This document shows, piece by piece, positions 1-9,758 of a stretch of 64,000 nucleotides of DNA. Position 1 is the stretch's first letter. Every line of letters begins with the position of its first letter. The translations under genes were made by a program, and so were the position numbers. The DNA is from Robiginitalea sp. SC105 (GTDB lineage Bacteria > Bacteroidota > Bacteroidia > Flavobacteriales > Flavobacteriaceae), in contig NZ_JACLZF010000002.1 of NCBI RefSeq assembly GCF_014243345.1, positions 682,001 through 746,000 of the forward strand, read 5' to 3'. The notes beneath the pieces were generated by a model. The model had not been told where the DNA came from and ran no database searches. It saw nothing but the letters and a program-made list of their open reading frames with translations.

Positions 1-2
1 AA

Positions 3-1121
3 AAGGACTACGGAGATGACATGACCGCTGAGAATGAATTGCGTGGGATTCCACTCATAAGCGATGGCGCTAATCTCGGAAATGGCAACTTTTACTTCTT
101 ACCACCTATGGTGCCTAGTCCAACAACCAGTGGGATATTTGACGCGGATCAAAGTCCGGAGGTAAGGATTATTGTATTGGATAATGGGGTTCCCACAGAG
201 ACTCCTCTGGCAACGTTTGATCTTAATAGCGGGCTGGTCGTGAGCCTGGAGGAGGAACATTACCGTGTTAATTGGAGTTTACGCGATTATGAGCTTGACC
301 CGCAGGTAACCTATCGAATCGAAATACAGGTTTCAAATTTAGTCCTTGGATTTGCGGATGTGGATATAGTAGCTAATGGAAGTGAACTTAAGAATGTAGA
401 CACCAATGAATATATCCCATTAACGGATAACCGTACGCTATCAATAAAGTTTCGCATTGAGGAAGGTGCATTAGCCAACAGTATTAATGAACTACATCGT
501 TTGGCCTGGTACCCCTTTAATGGGAACGCAGATGATGAATCAGGCTATGGAAACCACGGAACTGTCTTCGGGGCGGCACTTGCCACGGATCGGTTTGGAT
601 TTTCCAATAGCGCCTATTCATTTGATGGAATGGATGACTTCATCCAAGTGCCGTCAGCTTCTCAGAATCTTTTTACGAGTAGTGATTGGACTGTTTCCGT
701 TTGGTTTTTGAGTACAACGACAGAGGAGGCAGTGATTTGGAATAAACGCAATACAAGTAGTTGCGGTTCCGCCTCTGGTCCAACAACAGGTTTTGCGCAG
801 ACCAATTTGGCCAATGGAAACACATTTACAGGATTCGCGAGATCATCCGGGGAATACAGGCTTTATTCTCAAGGTTCGGTCAGTGACGGATTATGGAACA
901 ATGGCGTAATGGTTCGTGAGGGAAATACGCTCTCATTGTATCTAAACGGAAATTTGGAGCAAACCATGACAATTGCTGCTGGTGCAGATTTTACGACCAC
1001 TCTGGATTTGTTCATAGGCAAGACAATCTATTGCAGTGGGGAACACTTTGAAGGAAAGATCGATGACTTTGCCATCTATGATGTGGCATTGACGCCAGAT
1101 TTGATCAATCAAATCCTGTAA
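3..1121 (+). CDS. LamG-domain protein, 5' end cut by window edge
   Basis: The frame is open to the first bases of the window with no stop, and the first ATG (base 21) gives no signal peptide, so this is most likely the C-terminal part of a longer secreted protein. From about residue 163 (counted from the ATG at 21) to the end it matches the concanavalin-A-like LamG/jellyroll fold: LAWYPFNGNADDESGYGNHG, then the hallmark AYSFDGMDDFIQVP, a WTVSVWF strand, and a terminal GKIDDFAIYDVALT strand. LamG domains bind glycans or proteins and are common on secreted flavobacterial proteins. The first 160 residues are not recognised. No T9SS-type C-terminal sorting domain is seen; the protein ends right after the LamG fold. 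It is followed at once by a strong terminator, so it is the last gene of its transcript. Confidence 0.8.
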   Translation, partial: KDYGDDMTAENELRGIPLISDGANLGNGNFYFLPPMVPSPTTSGIFDADQSPEVRIIVLDNGVPTETPLATFDLNSGLVVSLEEEHYRVNWSLRDYELDPQVTYRIEIQVSNLVLGFADVDIVANGSELKNVDTNEYIPLTDNRTLSIKFRIEEGALANSINELHRLAWYPFNGNADDESGYGNHGTVFGAALATDRFGFSNSAYSFDGMDDFIQVPSASQNLFTSSDWTVSVWFLSTTTEEAVIWNKRNTSSCGSASGPTTGFAQTNLANGNTFTGFARSSGEYRLYSQGSVSDGLWNNGVMVREGNTLSLYLNGNLEQTMTIAAGADFTTTLDLFIGKTIYCSGEHFEGKIDDFAIYDVALTPDLINQIL

Positions 1122-1142
1122 GGATCAATTAGAGAGAATAAG

Positions 1143-1168
1143 AAGCCGGCAAATTGCCGGCTTTTTTA
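1143..1168 (+). terminator. Rho-independent terminator after the LamG gene
   Basis: A perfect 8-bp stem AAGCCGGC / GCCGGCTT with a 5-nt loop is followed by a run of T. It begins 21 bases past the LamG stop codon. Confidence 0.9.
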
Positions 1169-1525
1169 TAGTAATTGGAAGTACACGCCACGCCGAGTAA
1201 AAGAAAGAACATAGCATTAATAATCATTTTTTTACATTTCCTCTGAAGTCCGGGCAGGTTAAGATGAACTCTGTTGTTAATGTACGGATAGACAGAATTT
1301 AATATCCATAATTGGACCTTTAGCCTTGCCTTTTTACCATTCATGCGAAATACAATACGCTTTATCATACTCTGTAAACTATATACGGATAATATGCTTA
1401 TCTTCTCTATCGTAGAACGCTAATATCTCAAAATAAATCGCTGGTTTAGAAGTGGTTTCAATTTTGGATATAAATCCAGTAACATTACAGTCTGCATTAA
1501 AAATTGTCACTCTAAATTTTTTATC

Positions 1526-2278
1526 ATGAAGAGAATTACAATTTCAATTTTGTCAATTTTTGGAATTCTCGCTAGTTGTAGCGATTCTGTATCCGACGAC
1601 TTTAAAGAAGTAAATGGTAACGTTGAGAACCGTAGACTACAGTCTATTTCTGCTATATCCGCAGGATATCCTGATGACGATAAATTCTTTTTGTTCACCT
1701 ATGATAGTAAGGACAGACTTACCTCATTTACTGATGGAGAAGAAACAGCTTTACTTCTTTACCAGGATGATAAACTCAGTAATCTTGCTGACTCCTATGG
1801 CAGTATTAGTGTGGAAGAATTATATGCTTCTCCTTACGACGCCTATAATACGGGACAAGTAGAGGAGTATGACAATAATGGTAATCCTAGGCTGCTTTCC
1901 TTTTTAGAAACCTATTATGATTACAATTTGGGCACTGACGTTCAGGAGCAATATACCTTAGAGATCTCTTATGACAATAAACCCAATCCATTCTATTTCA
2001 CCCTAGAATCAGCAGGCTTAATAGATGTTTTAGATCGTATACAGTTAGACTTTGGTATTCCACCGCAGCCGCAAGAATTGATTAGGGCTCGCTTGCTATT
2101 CCCTCTGAACAACCCTTCCCAATTGGTGTATAAAAATGAGGCAGGAGAAATTGTCTTCACCGTAAATGTGGATTACAATTATGATGGCGACTATCCTGTA
2201 TCAGCTTCGGTTATAGCCTTGTCTCCTCAAGAAGGTGGTTCGCGAAGTATTTCCATCACATTCCAATACGCCGATTAA
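1526..2278 (+). CDS. hypothetical lipoprotein, 250 aa
   Basis: The N-terminus MKRITISILSIFGILASCSD is a short lipoprotein signal with the lipobox LASC, so the mature protein is expected to be lipid-anchored. The body has aromatic, YD-like strands (FTYDSKDRLTSFTDG, EYDNNGNPRLLSF, ISYDNKPNPFYF) that resemble the beta-rich wall proteins of Bacteroidota in the DUF4595-like class, but I do not recognise a named domain with confidence. The gene stands alone: about 400 bases precede it after a terminator, and 466 bases of A+T-rich sequence follow. Function unknown; probably a cell-surface or periplasmic protein carried by the island. Confidence 0.75.
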   Translation: MKRITISILSIFGILASCSDSVSDDFKEVNGNVENRRLQSISAISAGYPDDDKFFLFTYDSKDRLTSFTDGEETALLLYQDDKLSNLADSYGSISVEELYASPYDAYNTGQVEEYDNNGNPRLLSFLETYYDYNLGTDVQEQYTLEISYDNKPNPFYFTLESAGLIDVLDRIQLDFGIPPQPQELIRARLLFPLNNPSQLVYKNEAGEIVFTVNVDYNYDGDYPVSASVIALSPQEGGSRSISITFQYAD

Positions 2279-2744
2279 ACTATAAAATCACTTAAAAGCC
2301 GAAGATCATATTTTCCGTCTTCAAAATGATCTATAATAATAAGATTGAAGATTTACACTCGTTACAAGATCGGCGATTAACTGCTATTGTTTATTGCTCA
2401 AATTTTTTGCCAAAGTATCGTTTCAAACGTATTTTTTGTGTAACCAATTAGTGAATTAAAATCGATCTGCTTTCATGGTTGGGAATTATTCTTAGGCCTT
2501 AAATGGGCAAAAAGCAACTCTTCTAATTATTTCATTAAGCCATTTCAGAACTCTTTTTTTATTGTTTCCCACTTAGGGATAGGTAATCAAGATTTAAATT
2601 CCTAAAAGAATAATTCATTGATAAATTAATAGTTACCGATTACAAAAGTTCTTTTGTAACTAACTGATTATTATCATATCTTATCCATTCCCACGGCCTT
2701 ACTTTTAGAATATACCCCCATTTCCTACTTTAAAACTATCCAGG
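2279..2744. other. gene-free A+T-rich interval
   Basis: No convincing coding frame, RNA gene or strong terminator is visible. A short imperfect inverted repeat (GAAGA ... TCTTC) lies around 2306-2327 but has no clear T run. The promoter of the next lipoprotein gene should be here, but I cannot point to a good TTTG/TAnnTTTG pair. Confidence 0.5.
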
Positions 2745-5700
2745 ATGAAGAAGCGATTCTTTCTTCTCGTTCTTGTTTTTCTTGTCACCCCCACTATATA
2801 TTGGGGATGTACCAAGGAAGCCGATCCGGAGACATTTACTCTAACGATAAGTATTTCCCCCAAAGAAGGCGGATCAACTAGTCCATCCTCAGGCACCTTC
2901 GAGGAGGACAAACAAATAACCATATCAGCCATACCGGCTGATGGATTTAATTTTCACCGTTGGTCTGGGGATGTTACGAGTACCTCTAATCCGTTGGAGC
3001 TAACTTTAACTAAGGATACTGAACTTACCGCAGAGTTTCTTGCTGAGGATTTGGACGCAGATGGGGTTGCCAATGACCAAGATGAATGTCCCAATACCCA
3101 GCCTGGAGAAGATGTGGATGATAATGGATGTTCTCTATCGCAGGTTGACACCGATGGCGATGGGATAAGCGATGATACTGATTTATGCATTAATACTACT
3201 CCGGGAGCAGAAGTGGATCAAAATGGGTGTCCTATCCCATCTCCAATTTACTTGGACCAAAATGGTGTTACCATCAAATCCTACGATTGGGCAGAAGTTG
3301 GTCAGCAAGGGGTAATTGATGGGGTAGTCTATACCATAGTAGATGAAGTTATGCTGCGAGAAATGATCGAAAATGGGGAGGATGTCACAAGGCTTTGTAC
3401 TACTAAAGTCACAAATATGCGGGAGTTATTTCTTGATTTAACTTCATTTGATCAACCTATAGGAAGTTGGGACGTTAGTAATGTGACAAGTATGAACGCA
3501 ATGTTTTTGGGAGCACAATCATTTAATCAGCCTATTGGAGATTGGGATGTTGGTAGTGTAACTAACATGGTAGCTATGTTTGGTTCTGCTCTTTCATTTA
3601 ATCAACCTATTGGAAATTGGAATATGAGTAAGGTTACTGACATAACTTCGATGTTTAGCCTTGCCATCTCCTTTAACCAACCGATTGGTGGTTGGGATGT
3701 GAGTAATGTTACTTCAATGAGTGCCATGTTTAATGAGGCACACTCCTTTAATCAGGATTTAAGCAATTGGGATGTTAGTAATGTTTATCATATGGGGAGT
3801 ATGTTTGATGGTGCCAACTCATTTAATCAACCCATTGGAAATTGGAATGTTAGTAATGTGACAAGTATGAATGCCATGTTTTTGGGCGCTGAATCATTTA
3901 ATCAACCTATCGGTAATTGGAACGTAAGTGGTGTAACTGATATGTCATTAATGTTCGAAAGTTCCAACTTCAATCAGCCTTTGGGAGAATGGGATGTCAG
4001 TAACGTGACCAATATGAATTATATGTTCGAGGTAACTACCTCATTTAATCAGCCTCTTGAGAACTGGGACGTCAGTAATGTTGAAAGCATGTTAGGAATG
4101 TTTGGGAGCGCCGGTTCATTTAATCAAGATTTAGGTAATTGGAATGTTGCCCAAGTCATTAATTGCTCACTTTTTGCTGAAAACACGCCTCAGTGGATAC
4201 AGCCTAAACCAATTTTCACAAATTGTGATCCTGGTTCTGAGTATGATTCCGACGAAGATGGAGTGAATGACAATGTGGATCAGTGTCCAAGTACACCTGT
4301 AGGAGAAACTGTAGACTCCAGTGGATGTTCAAATGGTCAAAAAGATTCTGATGGGGATGGTATAAACGATGATATTGACCAGTGTCCCAATACTCCTAGT
4401 GGACAGGGTGTTGATTCTCTGGGATGCGCATCTTCTCAGCAGGATACAGATGGAGATGGAGTGACTGATAATGTTGACCAATGTCCTGGAACGCCTACAA
4501 ATGAAGTGGCCGATTCAGTAGGATGTTCAGGTAGTCAGAAAGACTCAGATAATGATGGAATTGCTGATGATATCGACCTATGTCCGAATTCACCAACAGT
4601 TGAGACTGTTGACGAGAATGGTTGTTCCGTCAGTCAGAAGGACTCTGATGGTGATGGGGTTTCAGATGATCTTGATAATTGTTCAAATACTCCTCAAGGT
4701 GAAATTGTAGATTCCAATGGTTGTTCGGATAGCCAAAAGGACTCGGATGGAGATGGAATAAATAATGACATTGATCTTTGCAATGACACCCCAATAGGGG
4801 AAGAAGTAGACTCTAATGGATGCTCTCTAACCTCCCAAACTTTTGTGCCGGATGATAATTTTGAAAAATATTTGATTGATTCTGGTTATGATGACGTGAT
4901 GAATAATTATGTGAAGACTTCTGAGATCCGGTATGTCACTCTACTTTACCTTAGGGGTTTAAATATCCATGATTTAACTGGAATTGAAGATTTTGAAAAT
5001 CTAACTACCCTTGAAGTTCGGAATAATAACCTTACCAAATTGGATGTCTCTCAAAATCGATTCCTTGAAACTTTAGATTGCAATGATAACAACTTATCTG
5101 AATTACAATTAGGTACAAATGGTAGTTTAACCACACTTAACTGTGTTAGAAATCAACTGACACAACTAGATGTAAGCAAGACAATTTATTTGGAATCTTT
5201 AAACTTTGCCGATAATCAAATATCATCAATCGACCTGAGTAATAATGTCTCCTTGGTACAGCTGAGAATCGACAAGAACAACTTGACAAATATTGATGTA
5301 AGCAGAAATGTAAATTTAAATACCCTGAGTTGTAGTGAAAATAACCTGACTAATATTGATGTTAGTAACAATCAATTATTGGAGCAGTTCGTTTGTGGTC
5401 AAAATCAGATTACTTCAATAAATGTTAGCAACAATCCAAATTTGGTCCTATTATATTGTGAAAAAAATCAACTAACCAGCATTGATGTTAGTTCAAATAT
5501 TAATTTGCAAGGGGTTGATTGTTCGGATAATTTAATTACAAGTGCTGATTTTAGTAGCCTTTCTTCTTTAGGTCATCTTTATATTCAAAACAATCAACTT
5601 ACCAGCTTGAATATTAATAATAATAATAATACTAATCTCGCTCTATTTAGCGCCTACAACAATCCTTTGTTAAGATGTATTCAGGTAGATGATCTTTTTT

Positions 5701-5774
5701 ATGCCTTATCCCAAGATAAACTCCAGTGGATTATTGATGATACATCTAGTTATTCTGAGGATTGTGGATCCTAA
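2745..5774 (+). CDS. BspA-like surface lipoprotein with TSP3, DUF285 and leucine-rich repeats
   Basis: This 1009-residue protein begins with the signal MKKRFFLLVLVFLVTP and the lipobox YWGC. Order of domains: a divergent InlB B-repeat-like module (about residues 30-98, ending TELTAEF); two thrombospondin type 3 calcium-binding repeats (about 102-163, DxDGDGxxDxxDxCP); about ten DUF285 repeats of the form FNQPIGNWDVSNVTSM (about 220-480); six more TSP3 repeats (about 500-695); then an LRR block with LDVSxNxxLxxLxCxxN periodicity (about 720-985). BspA/DUF285 and LRR proteins typically mediate adhesion or ligand binding at the surface. The Asp-rich repeats should bind calcium and act as a stiff spacer. 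No T9SS C-terminal domain is seen. It lies 80 bases upstream of a shorter relative with the same modules, so the two were probably acquired together. Confidence 0.88.
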   Translation: MKKRFFLLVLVFLVTPTIYWGCTKEADPETFTLTISISPKEGGSTSPSSGTFEEDKQITISAIPADGFNFHRWSGDVTSTSNPLELTLTKDTELTAEFLAEDLDADGVANDQDECPNTQPGEDVDDNGCSLSQVDTDGDGISDDTDLCINTTPGAEVDQNGCPIPSPIYLDQNGVTIKSYDWAEVGQQGVIDGVVYTIVDEVMLREMIENGEDVTRLCTTKVTNMRELFLDLTSFDQPIGSWDVSNVTSMNAMFLGAQSFNQPIGDWDVGSVTNMVAMFGSALSFNQPIGNWNMSKVTDITSMFSLAISFNQPIGGWDVSNVTSMSAMFNEAHSFNQDLSNWDVSNVYHMGSMFDGANSFNQPIGNWNVSNVTSMNAMFLGAESFNQPIGNWNVSGVTDMSLMFESSNFNQPLGEWDVSNVTNMNYMFEVTTSFNQPLENWDVSNVESMLGMFGSAGSFNQDLGNWNVAQVINCSLFAENTPQWIQPKPIFTNCDPGSEYDSDEDGVNDNVDQCPSTPVGETVDSSGCSNGQKDSDGDGINDDIDQCPNTPSGQGVDSLGCASSQQDTDGDGVTDNVDQCPGTPTNEVADSVGCSGSQKDSDNDGIADDIDLCPNSPTVETVDENGCSVSQKDSDGDGVSDDLDNCSNTPQGEIVDSNGCSDSQKDSDGDGINNDIDLCNDTPIGEEVDSNGCSLTSQTFVPDDNFEKYLIDSGYDDVMNNYVKTSEIRYVTLLYLRGLNIHDLTGIEDFENLTTLEVRNNNLTKLDVSQNRFLETLDCNDNNLSELQLGTNGSLTTLNCVRNQLTQLDVSKTIYLESLNFADNQISSIDLSNNVSLVQLRIDKNNLTNIDVSRNVNLNTLSCSENNLTNIDVSNNQLLEQFVCGQNQITSINVSNNPNLVLLYCEKNQLTSIDVSSNINLQGVDCSDNLITSADFSSLSSLGHLYIQNNQLTSLNINNNNNTNLALFSAYNNPLLRCIQVDDLFYALSQDKLQWIIDDTSSYSEDCGS

Positions 5775-5854
5775 TGAAATAAGGTGTCTATTGTTTCGTT
5801 CTTAAATAACAAAGCGCAACTATCATAAAGAGCATTATACATACACCCTTAATA

Positions 5855-8089
5855 TTGATAAGGTTCCGGTTGGTATTAATGGCCTTGGGAATCTTAGCCA
5901 CAGCAGGCTGCAGCAAGGATTCTGACGAACCCACAACTAATTCAAACACTCCTGATAATAGCCAGTCCTTTGAGATTTCCGGATCTGTATCTAAAGGAAG
6001 TTTCGTTGCAGGTTCATCTTTAACCTTTTTTGAACTTGACGACGAACTGAAGCAAACAGGAAGGAGTTTTACTTCCAATATTGAAGACGACCTTGGGAAT
6101 TATGAACTAAGTGCAACAGGGGTTTCACAGCCCTATACTCGAGTAACAGGAGAAGGCTTTTATTGGAACGAAGTTTCAAATGAAAATACTCAAAATCGTA
6201 TATCGCTTGTTGCTTTATCAAAGTTTAATAGCTCAATAAATGTTAATATACTAACGCATTTAGAAGCTGATAGGGTGAGATATTTATATACAGAGGAAGG
6301 ATTAACTTTTGATCAGGCCAAGGAACAGGCCTTGAATGAAATTTTAGCTGCATTCGATATAACCCCGTCAATTAGACTCAAAAATGCAGAAGAATTTTCA
6401 TTTAGTAAAGGGGATGAGACTAGCAAGATACTTTTAGTTCTTTCAGCTGTAATACAAGGAAATAGAACTGTTAGTGAAGTTTCTGTTTTGCTCAGTGAGC
6501 TTTCCTTAGAGTTTAAAAATAACGGCAATATTGAAGATGTAGATTTGATTGCTGAATTAGCCAGCGATTTGCAAATCCTTGACATGGATATACTCATTCG
6601 CAATGTGCTTAATAAGTACTCTCAGGCGTATCCAGAATTAACAGAGGAATCATTCAGAAGTAATTACCTGGATAGTATAAGGAAACCAAATGGAAAGTTC
6701 TTAGTCGACTTGGATTTCGACGGAGTGACTGATGATATTGATCAATGTCTAGATACTGAGGAAGGTACTGAAGTAAATTCTCTTGGTTGTGCGGATTCAC
6801 AATTGGATACAGATAATGATGGGGTTGCAGATGATCTTGATCTTTGTCCCAACACTAGTGAAGGTGATCCGGTAAATGCAGATGGCTGTGCAACAAACCA
6901 ACTTGATACTGATGGAGATGGAGTTGTGGATTCTCTCGATCAGTGCCCTGAAACGACTGAAGGACTTGAAGTCAATGAATTGGGATGTGCAGCTAATGAA
7001 AGGGATACAGATAATGATGGGGTTGCAGATGATCTTGATCTTTGTCCCAACACTAGTGAAGGTGATCCGGTAAATGCAGATGGCTGTGCAACAAACCAAC
7101 TTGATACTGATGGAGATGGAGTTGTGGATTCTCTCGATCAGTGCCCTGAAACGACTGAAGGACTTGAAGTCAATGAATTGGGATGTGCAGCTAATGAAAG
7201 GGATACAGATAATGATGGGGTGTTGGATTCAAATGATCAATGTCCCAATACGGATCCTGGAAAAGAAGTGAATCTGGAAGGCTGTGCACTTAATCAGCTC
7301 GACTCTGACCAGGATGGTGTTAATAATGAAGTAGATGTCTGTCCAAACACCCCACAAGGTGAAACTGTTGGTGCCTTGGGATGTAAGGACTTTATTTTTA
7401 TTGATGCAAATGGTATAACTGTAAAGGCGAGTCAGAATGCAGTAGTTGGGGACAGGAAAGTCCTAAACGGAAAGGAATATATTGTTGTTGACAGGCCTAT
7501 GTTAGTCGCGATGATCAATTCTGGTGAGGATGTTTCAGTAGCCGTAACAACACTGATAAACAATATGGGTGAGCTATTTGCAGACAATTCGAATTTCAAT
7601 CAAGATATCTCCAGCTGGGACGTTTCGAATGTGACAGATATGCATTTAATGTTCTATAGGGCGTCATCTTTTAATCAGCCAATAGGTATTTGGGATACTT
7701 CGAATGTCACCTCTCTTTGGGCCATATTTGCGTCAGCCTCATCCTTTAATCAGCCAGTAAATAATTGGGATACTTCCAAAGCACGATCGATGGAGGCAAT
7801 TTTTGGACAAGCAACGTCCTTCAATCAACCTCTAGACAATTGGGACTTATCTTCTGCTGTTGATATGATTGCTATGTTCTCTGGAGCGTCTTCATTTAAT
7901 CAGGATATTTCCAGCTGGGATGTTTCAAACATAACTGACATGCAGCAGATGTTTATTGGAGCTACCGCATTCAATCAAGATCTTAGTAGCTGGAACGTAA
8001 CCAACGTGACTACCTGTAATACATTTAGTGATAATACTCCAAATTGGATTTTACCCAAACCAAATTTCATTAACTGCAATCCCAATTAG
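5855..8089 (+). CDS. BspA-like lipoprotein with TSP3 and DUF285 repeats
   Basis: A 744-residue relative of the preceding gene. The start is taken as TTG at 5855: it gives a proper lipoprotein signal (MIRFRLVLMALGILATAGC, lipobox TAGC), while the internal ATG at 5879 would remove the basic n-region, and an in-frame stop at 5807 with no ATG between excludes longer forms. Residues about 40-285 form an unassigned globular region with helices. TSP3 repeats follow (about 290-505), including an exact 66-residue duplication, then a DUF285 block (about 545-735, FNQDISSWDVSNVTDM) close in sequence to the upstream protein. There is no LRR block. Probable role: calcium-stabilised surface adhesin or binding protein. 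Regulation is not visible; it may be cotranscribed with the gene 80 bases upstream. Confidence 0.85.
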   Translation: MIRFRLVLMALGILATAGCSKDSDEPTTNSNTPDNSQSFEISGSVSKGSFVAGSSLTFFELDDELKQTGRSFTSNIEDDLGNYELSATGVSQPYTRVTGEGFYWNEVSNENTQNRISLVALSKFNSSINVNILTHLEADRVRYLYTEEGLTFDQAKEQALNEILAAFDITPSIRLKNAEEFSFSKGDETSKILLVLSAVIQGNRTVSEVSVLLSELSLEFKNNGNIEDVDLIAELASDLQILDMDILIRNVLNKYSQAYPELTEESFRSNYLDSIRKPNGKFLVDLDFDGVTDDIDQCLDTEEGTEVNSLGCADSQLDTDNDGVADDLDLCPNTSEGDPVNADGCATNQLDTDGDGVVDSLDQCPETTEGLEVNELGCAANERDTDNDGVADDLDLCPNTSEGDPVNADGCATNQLDTDGDGVVDSLDQCPETTEGLEVNELGCAANERDTDNDGVLDSNDQCPNTDPGKEVNLEGCALNQLDSDQDGVNNEVDVCPNTPQGETVGALGCKDFIFIDANGITVKASQNAVVGDRKVLNGKEYIVVDRPMLVAMINSGEDVSVAVTTLINNMGELFADNSNFNQDISSWDVSNVTDMHLMFYRASSFNQPIGIWDTSNVTSLWAIFASASSFNQPVNNWDTSKARSMEAIFGQATSFNQPLDNWDLSSAVDMIAMFSGASSFNQDISSWDVSNITDMQQMFIGATAFNQDLSSWNVTNVTTCNTFSDNTPNWILPKPNFINCNPN
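6805..7200 (+). repeat. exact tandem duplication, 2 x 198 bp, inside the TSP3 region
   Basis: Bases 6805-7002 and 7003-7200 read identically, and the first ~20 bases of a third unit (GGATACAGATAATGATGGGG) follow at 7201 before divergence. The unit is a multiple of three (66 codons, about two TSP3 repeats), so copy change keeps the frame. Confidence 0.95.
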
Positions 8090-8511
8090 TTTTAAATTGA
8101 GAGAAATGAGATCCTATGTTTACCATAGGCCCAATTGCCGCTTTGCGCTACTAAGCAGTTTAATATTGACATTCACAGAAAGGATTATTACACAATATTG
8201 GAAAGCAGCTTAAATCAAGCTATTACCCTAGCATCCATTTATATACTAGGATTCTATGCCTTTCGCCAACAGGTTATTTCCTTAATTGATTCGAGTTATT
8301 TTTCATATCTGCTTACAAAATCCTCCTTTTGTTAATCGTCCGATCATAGTAATGCTTAGAAATTCATGTTATAACTGACCTAAAAGAGTTGGTCTTTGAT
8401 GGAATGATTCAACGAAAACCATAAAAATCCTATGGTTTCTATATAGAGCCTTAACGGCCATTTTTGGTATATTCTGAATTCACAATGTTCCCTCCCTTAA
8501 AGACTATCAAA
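8090..8511. other. gene-free A+T-rich interval
   Basis: Only short frames without recognisable features occur here. An 8-bp inverted repeat, AAACCATA / TATGGTTT (8416-8423 and 8431-8438), could be a weak terminator or operator, though the T run after it is poor. Confidence 0.5.
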
Positions 8512-9561
8512 ATGGCTTTAAAAGTATCTACCTGGAACATTGAACATGCCTCTGAACTTTTGGATGACAACCCTTCGAGCAATATAACGGATCGTATCAG
8601 GCGAATAGAGGAAACTATTACGGAAATAGATCCAGATATATTACTTATTGTGGAAGGGCCAAAAGGGGAGAAGGCGATCTCTGATTTCTGCCATGTAGTT
8701 TTAAATGATCAATGGGTACCGGTATTGCTTAAAGGCACTAATGATGCATTGGGGGATCTGGATCGGGACTATGGCCATGATATGCGCGGAACGCAGTGGA
8801 TGTGGTTTGTGGTAAAGCCAGGGATACTTTCCAAGTGCCGCATTCAACCGGCAAGTGTCTGGCGCTCTTTTATCGGAGATTCAACCTGGAGCGTTAATTA
8901 TTGGGGGCAAATACAGGCTGAGGATCATGACCATTATAGAATGCCGCAGGTCCTTATCTATGATATGGGAGGAGGTCATGAAATGGAACTCATAGGGGTT
9001 CATTTAAAGTCCAAAATCAATCGGGAAAGCATAACCCGCGATGCACAGGGGAATCTCACAGGAGCGTACCTGGAAACAGCTTTAAAGGCTCGAGTCAAGT
9101 TGGCAACAGAAGCTCGGAATATCCGCAACTATATTGATGTCAAATTCAATCAATTACCCAATCCAGGAATTATTGTTTTAGGGGATTGCAATGATGGACC
9201 TGGCAATGATTTATTTGAATACCAGTACCTATTCTTTGATCTGATTCAGAATCTCCAAGGAGAAGTTTTATTAGCGGAGCGCTATTTCAATCATGCACTT
9301 TTTGACTTCCCGGGAGATCTAAGGTGGACAGCTAAGTTTAGGAATCCAATAAAAGAAATTCCGACCTCCCAGAATCCGTTATTACTGGATCACATTTTAA
9401 TGAGTCAGCCACTCTGTAATGGAAGCCTTCCCTTGAAAGTAAATGCTGGCAATGGTTCGGTAGAACACCAGGCTTTTGAAAGGGCAAATGCAGGTTCAAA
9501 CAGTAGTACAAGGTCGAGCGATCATAGGCCTGTTTCGTGTACTTTAAATACCAACCACTAA
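8512..9561 (+). CDS. endonuclease/exonuclease/phosphatase-family protein
   Basis: The fold is shown by STWNIEHAS at the N-terminus, the metal-ligand glutamate in LLIVEGPKG (about residue 47), a GVHLKSK strand, GDCNDGPG (about 224) and the terminal catalytic SSDHRPVS (about 335). These are the conserved points of the EEP superfamily of Mg-dependent phosphodiesterases (DNase I, exonuclease III, sphingomyelinase types). I chose ATG 8512 because the EEP fold begins at once after it; TTG 8464 or ATG 8485 would add a tail without family features. There is no signal peptide, so a cytoplasmic nuclease or phosphatase is likely. About 200 bases separate it from the AAA_13 ATPase gene downstream. Substrate is unknown; an island-encoded nuclease beside a possible defence gene is suggestive only. 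Confidence 0.82.
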   Translation: MALKVSTWNIEHASELLDDNPSSNITDRIRRIEETITEIDPDILLIVEGPKGEKAISDFCHVVLNDQWVPVLLKGTNDALGDLDRDYGHDMRGTQWMWFVVKPGILSKCRIQPASVWRSFIGDSTWSVNYWGQIQAEDHDHYRMPQVLIYDMGGGHEMELIGVHLKSKINRESITRDAQGNLTGAYLETALKARVKLATEARNIRNYIDVKFNQLPNPGIIVLGDCNDGPGNDLFEYQYLFFDLIQNLQGEVLLAERYFNHALFDFPGDLRWTAKFRNPIKEIPTSQNPLLLDHILMSQPLCNGSLPLKVNAGNGSVEHQAFERANAGSNSSTRSSDHRPVSCTLNTNH

Positions 9562-9758
9562 GATTCCTGCCCTACCTTTTGAGATGTTACGATTGGGAAG
9601 CAGTGAAAAGCTAATTTTTAGTGAATTGTGATATTACCCTAACATTTCCAGAACCTTTTATAGTCTTAATTATTTTGCAGACCTACTTTAAACACACCTT
9701 TTACATAAAAACACTGGTAGATAAACAACTAAGATTCATTTTTAGCATTTAACGAAGG

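Noticed and set aside
1129-1368. Minus-strand frame of 79 codons with a lipoprotein-like middle
   Set aside because: Its last codons are the terminator hairpin of the LamG gene, and it has no clear start context or homologous features.
3400-4190. Regular repeats that might suggest a CRISPR array
   Set aside because: They are in-frame DUF285 protein repeats with variable DNA sequence, not identical short repeats with unique spacers.
6797-7099. Antisense frame over the tandem repeat
   Set aside because: It is a by-product of the repeated Asp-rich codons; the plus strand encodes clear TSP3 repeats.
8135-8335. Short plus-strand frame after the second BspA-like gene
   Set aside because: No signal, domain or start context; A+T-rich sequence easily gives such frames.
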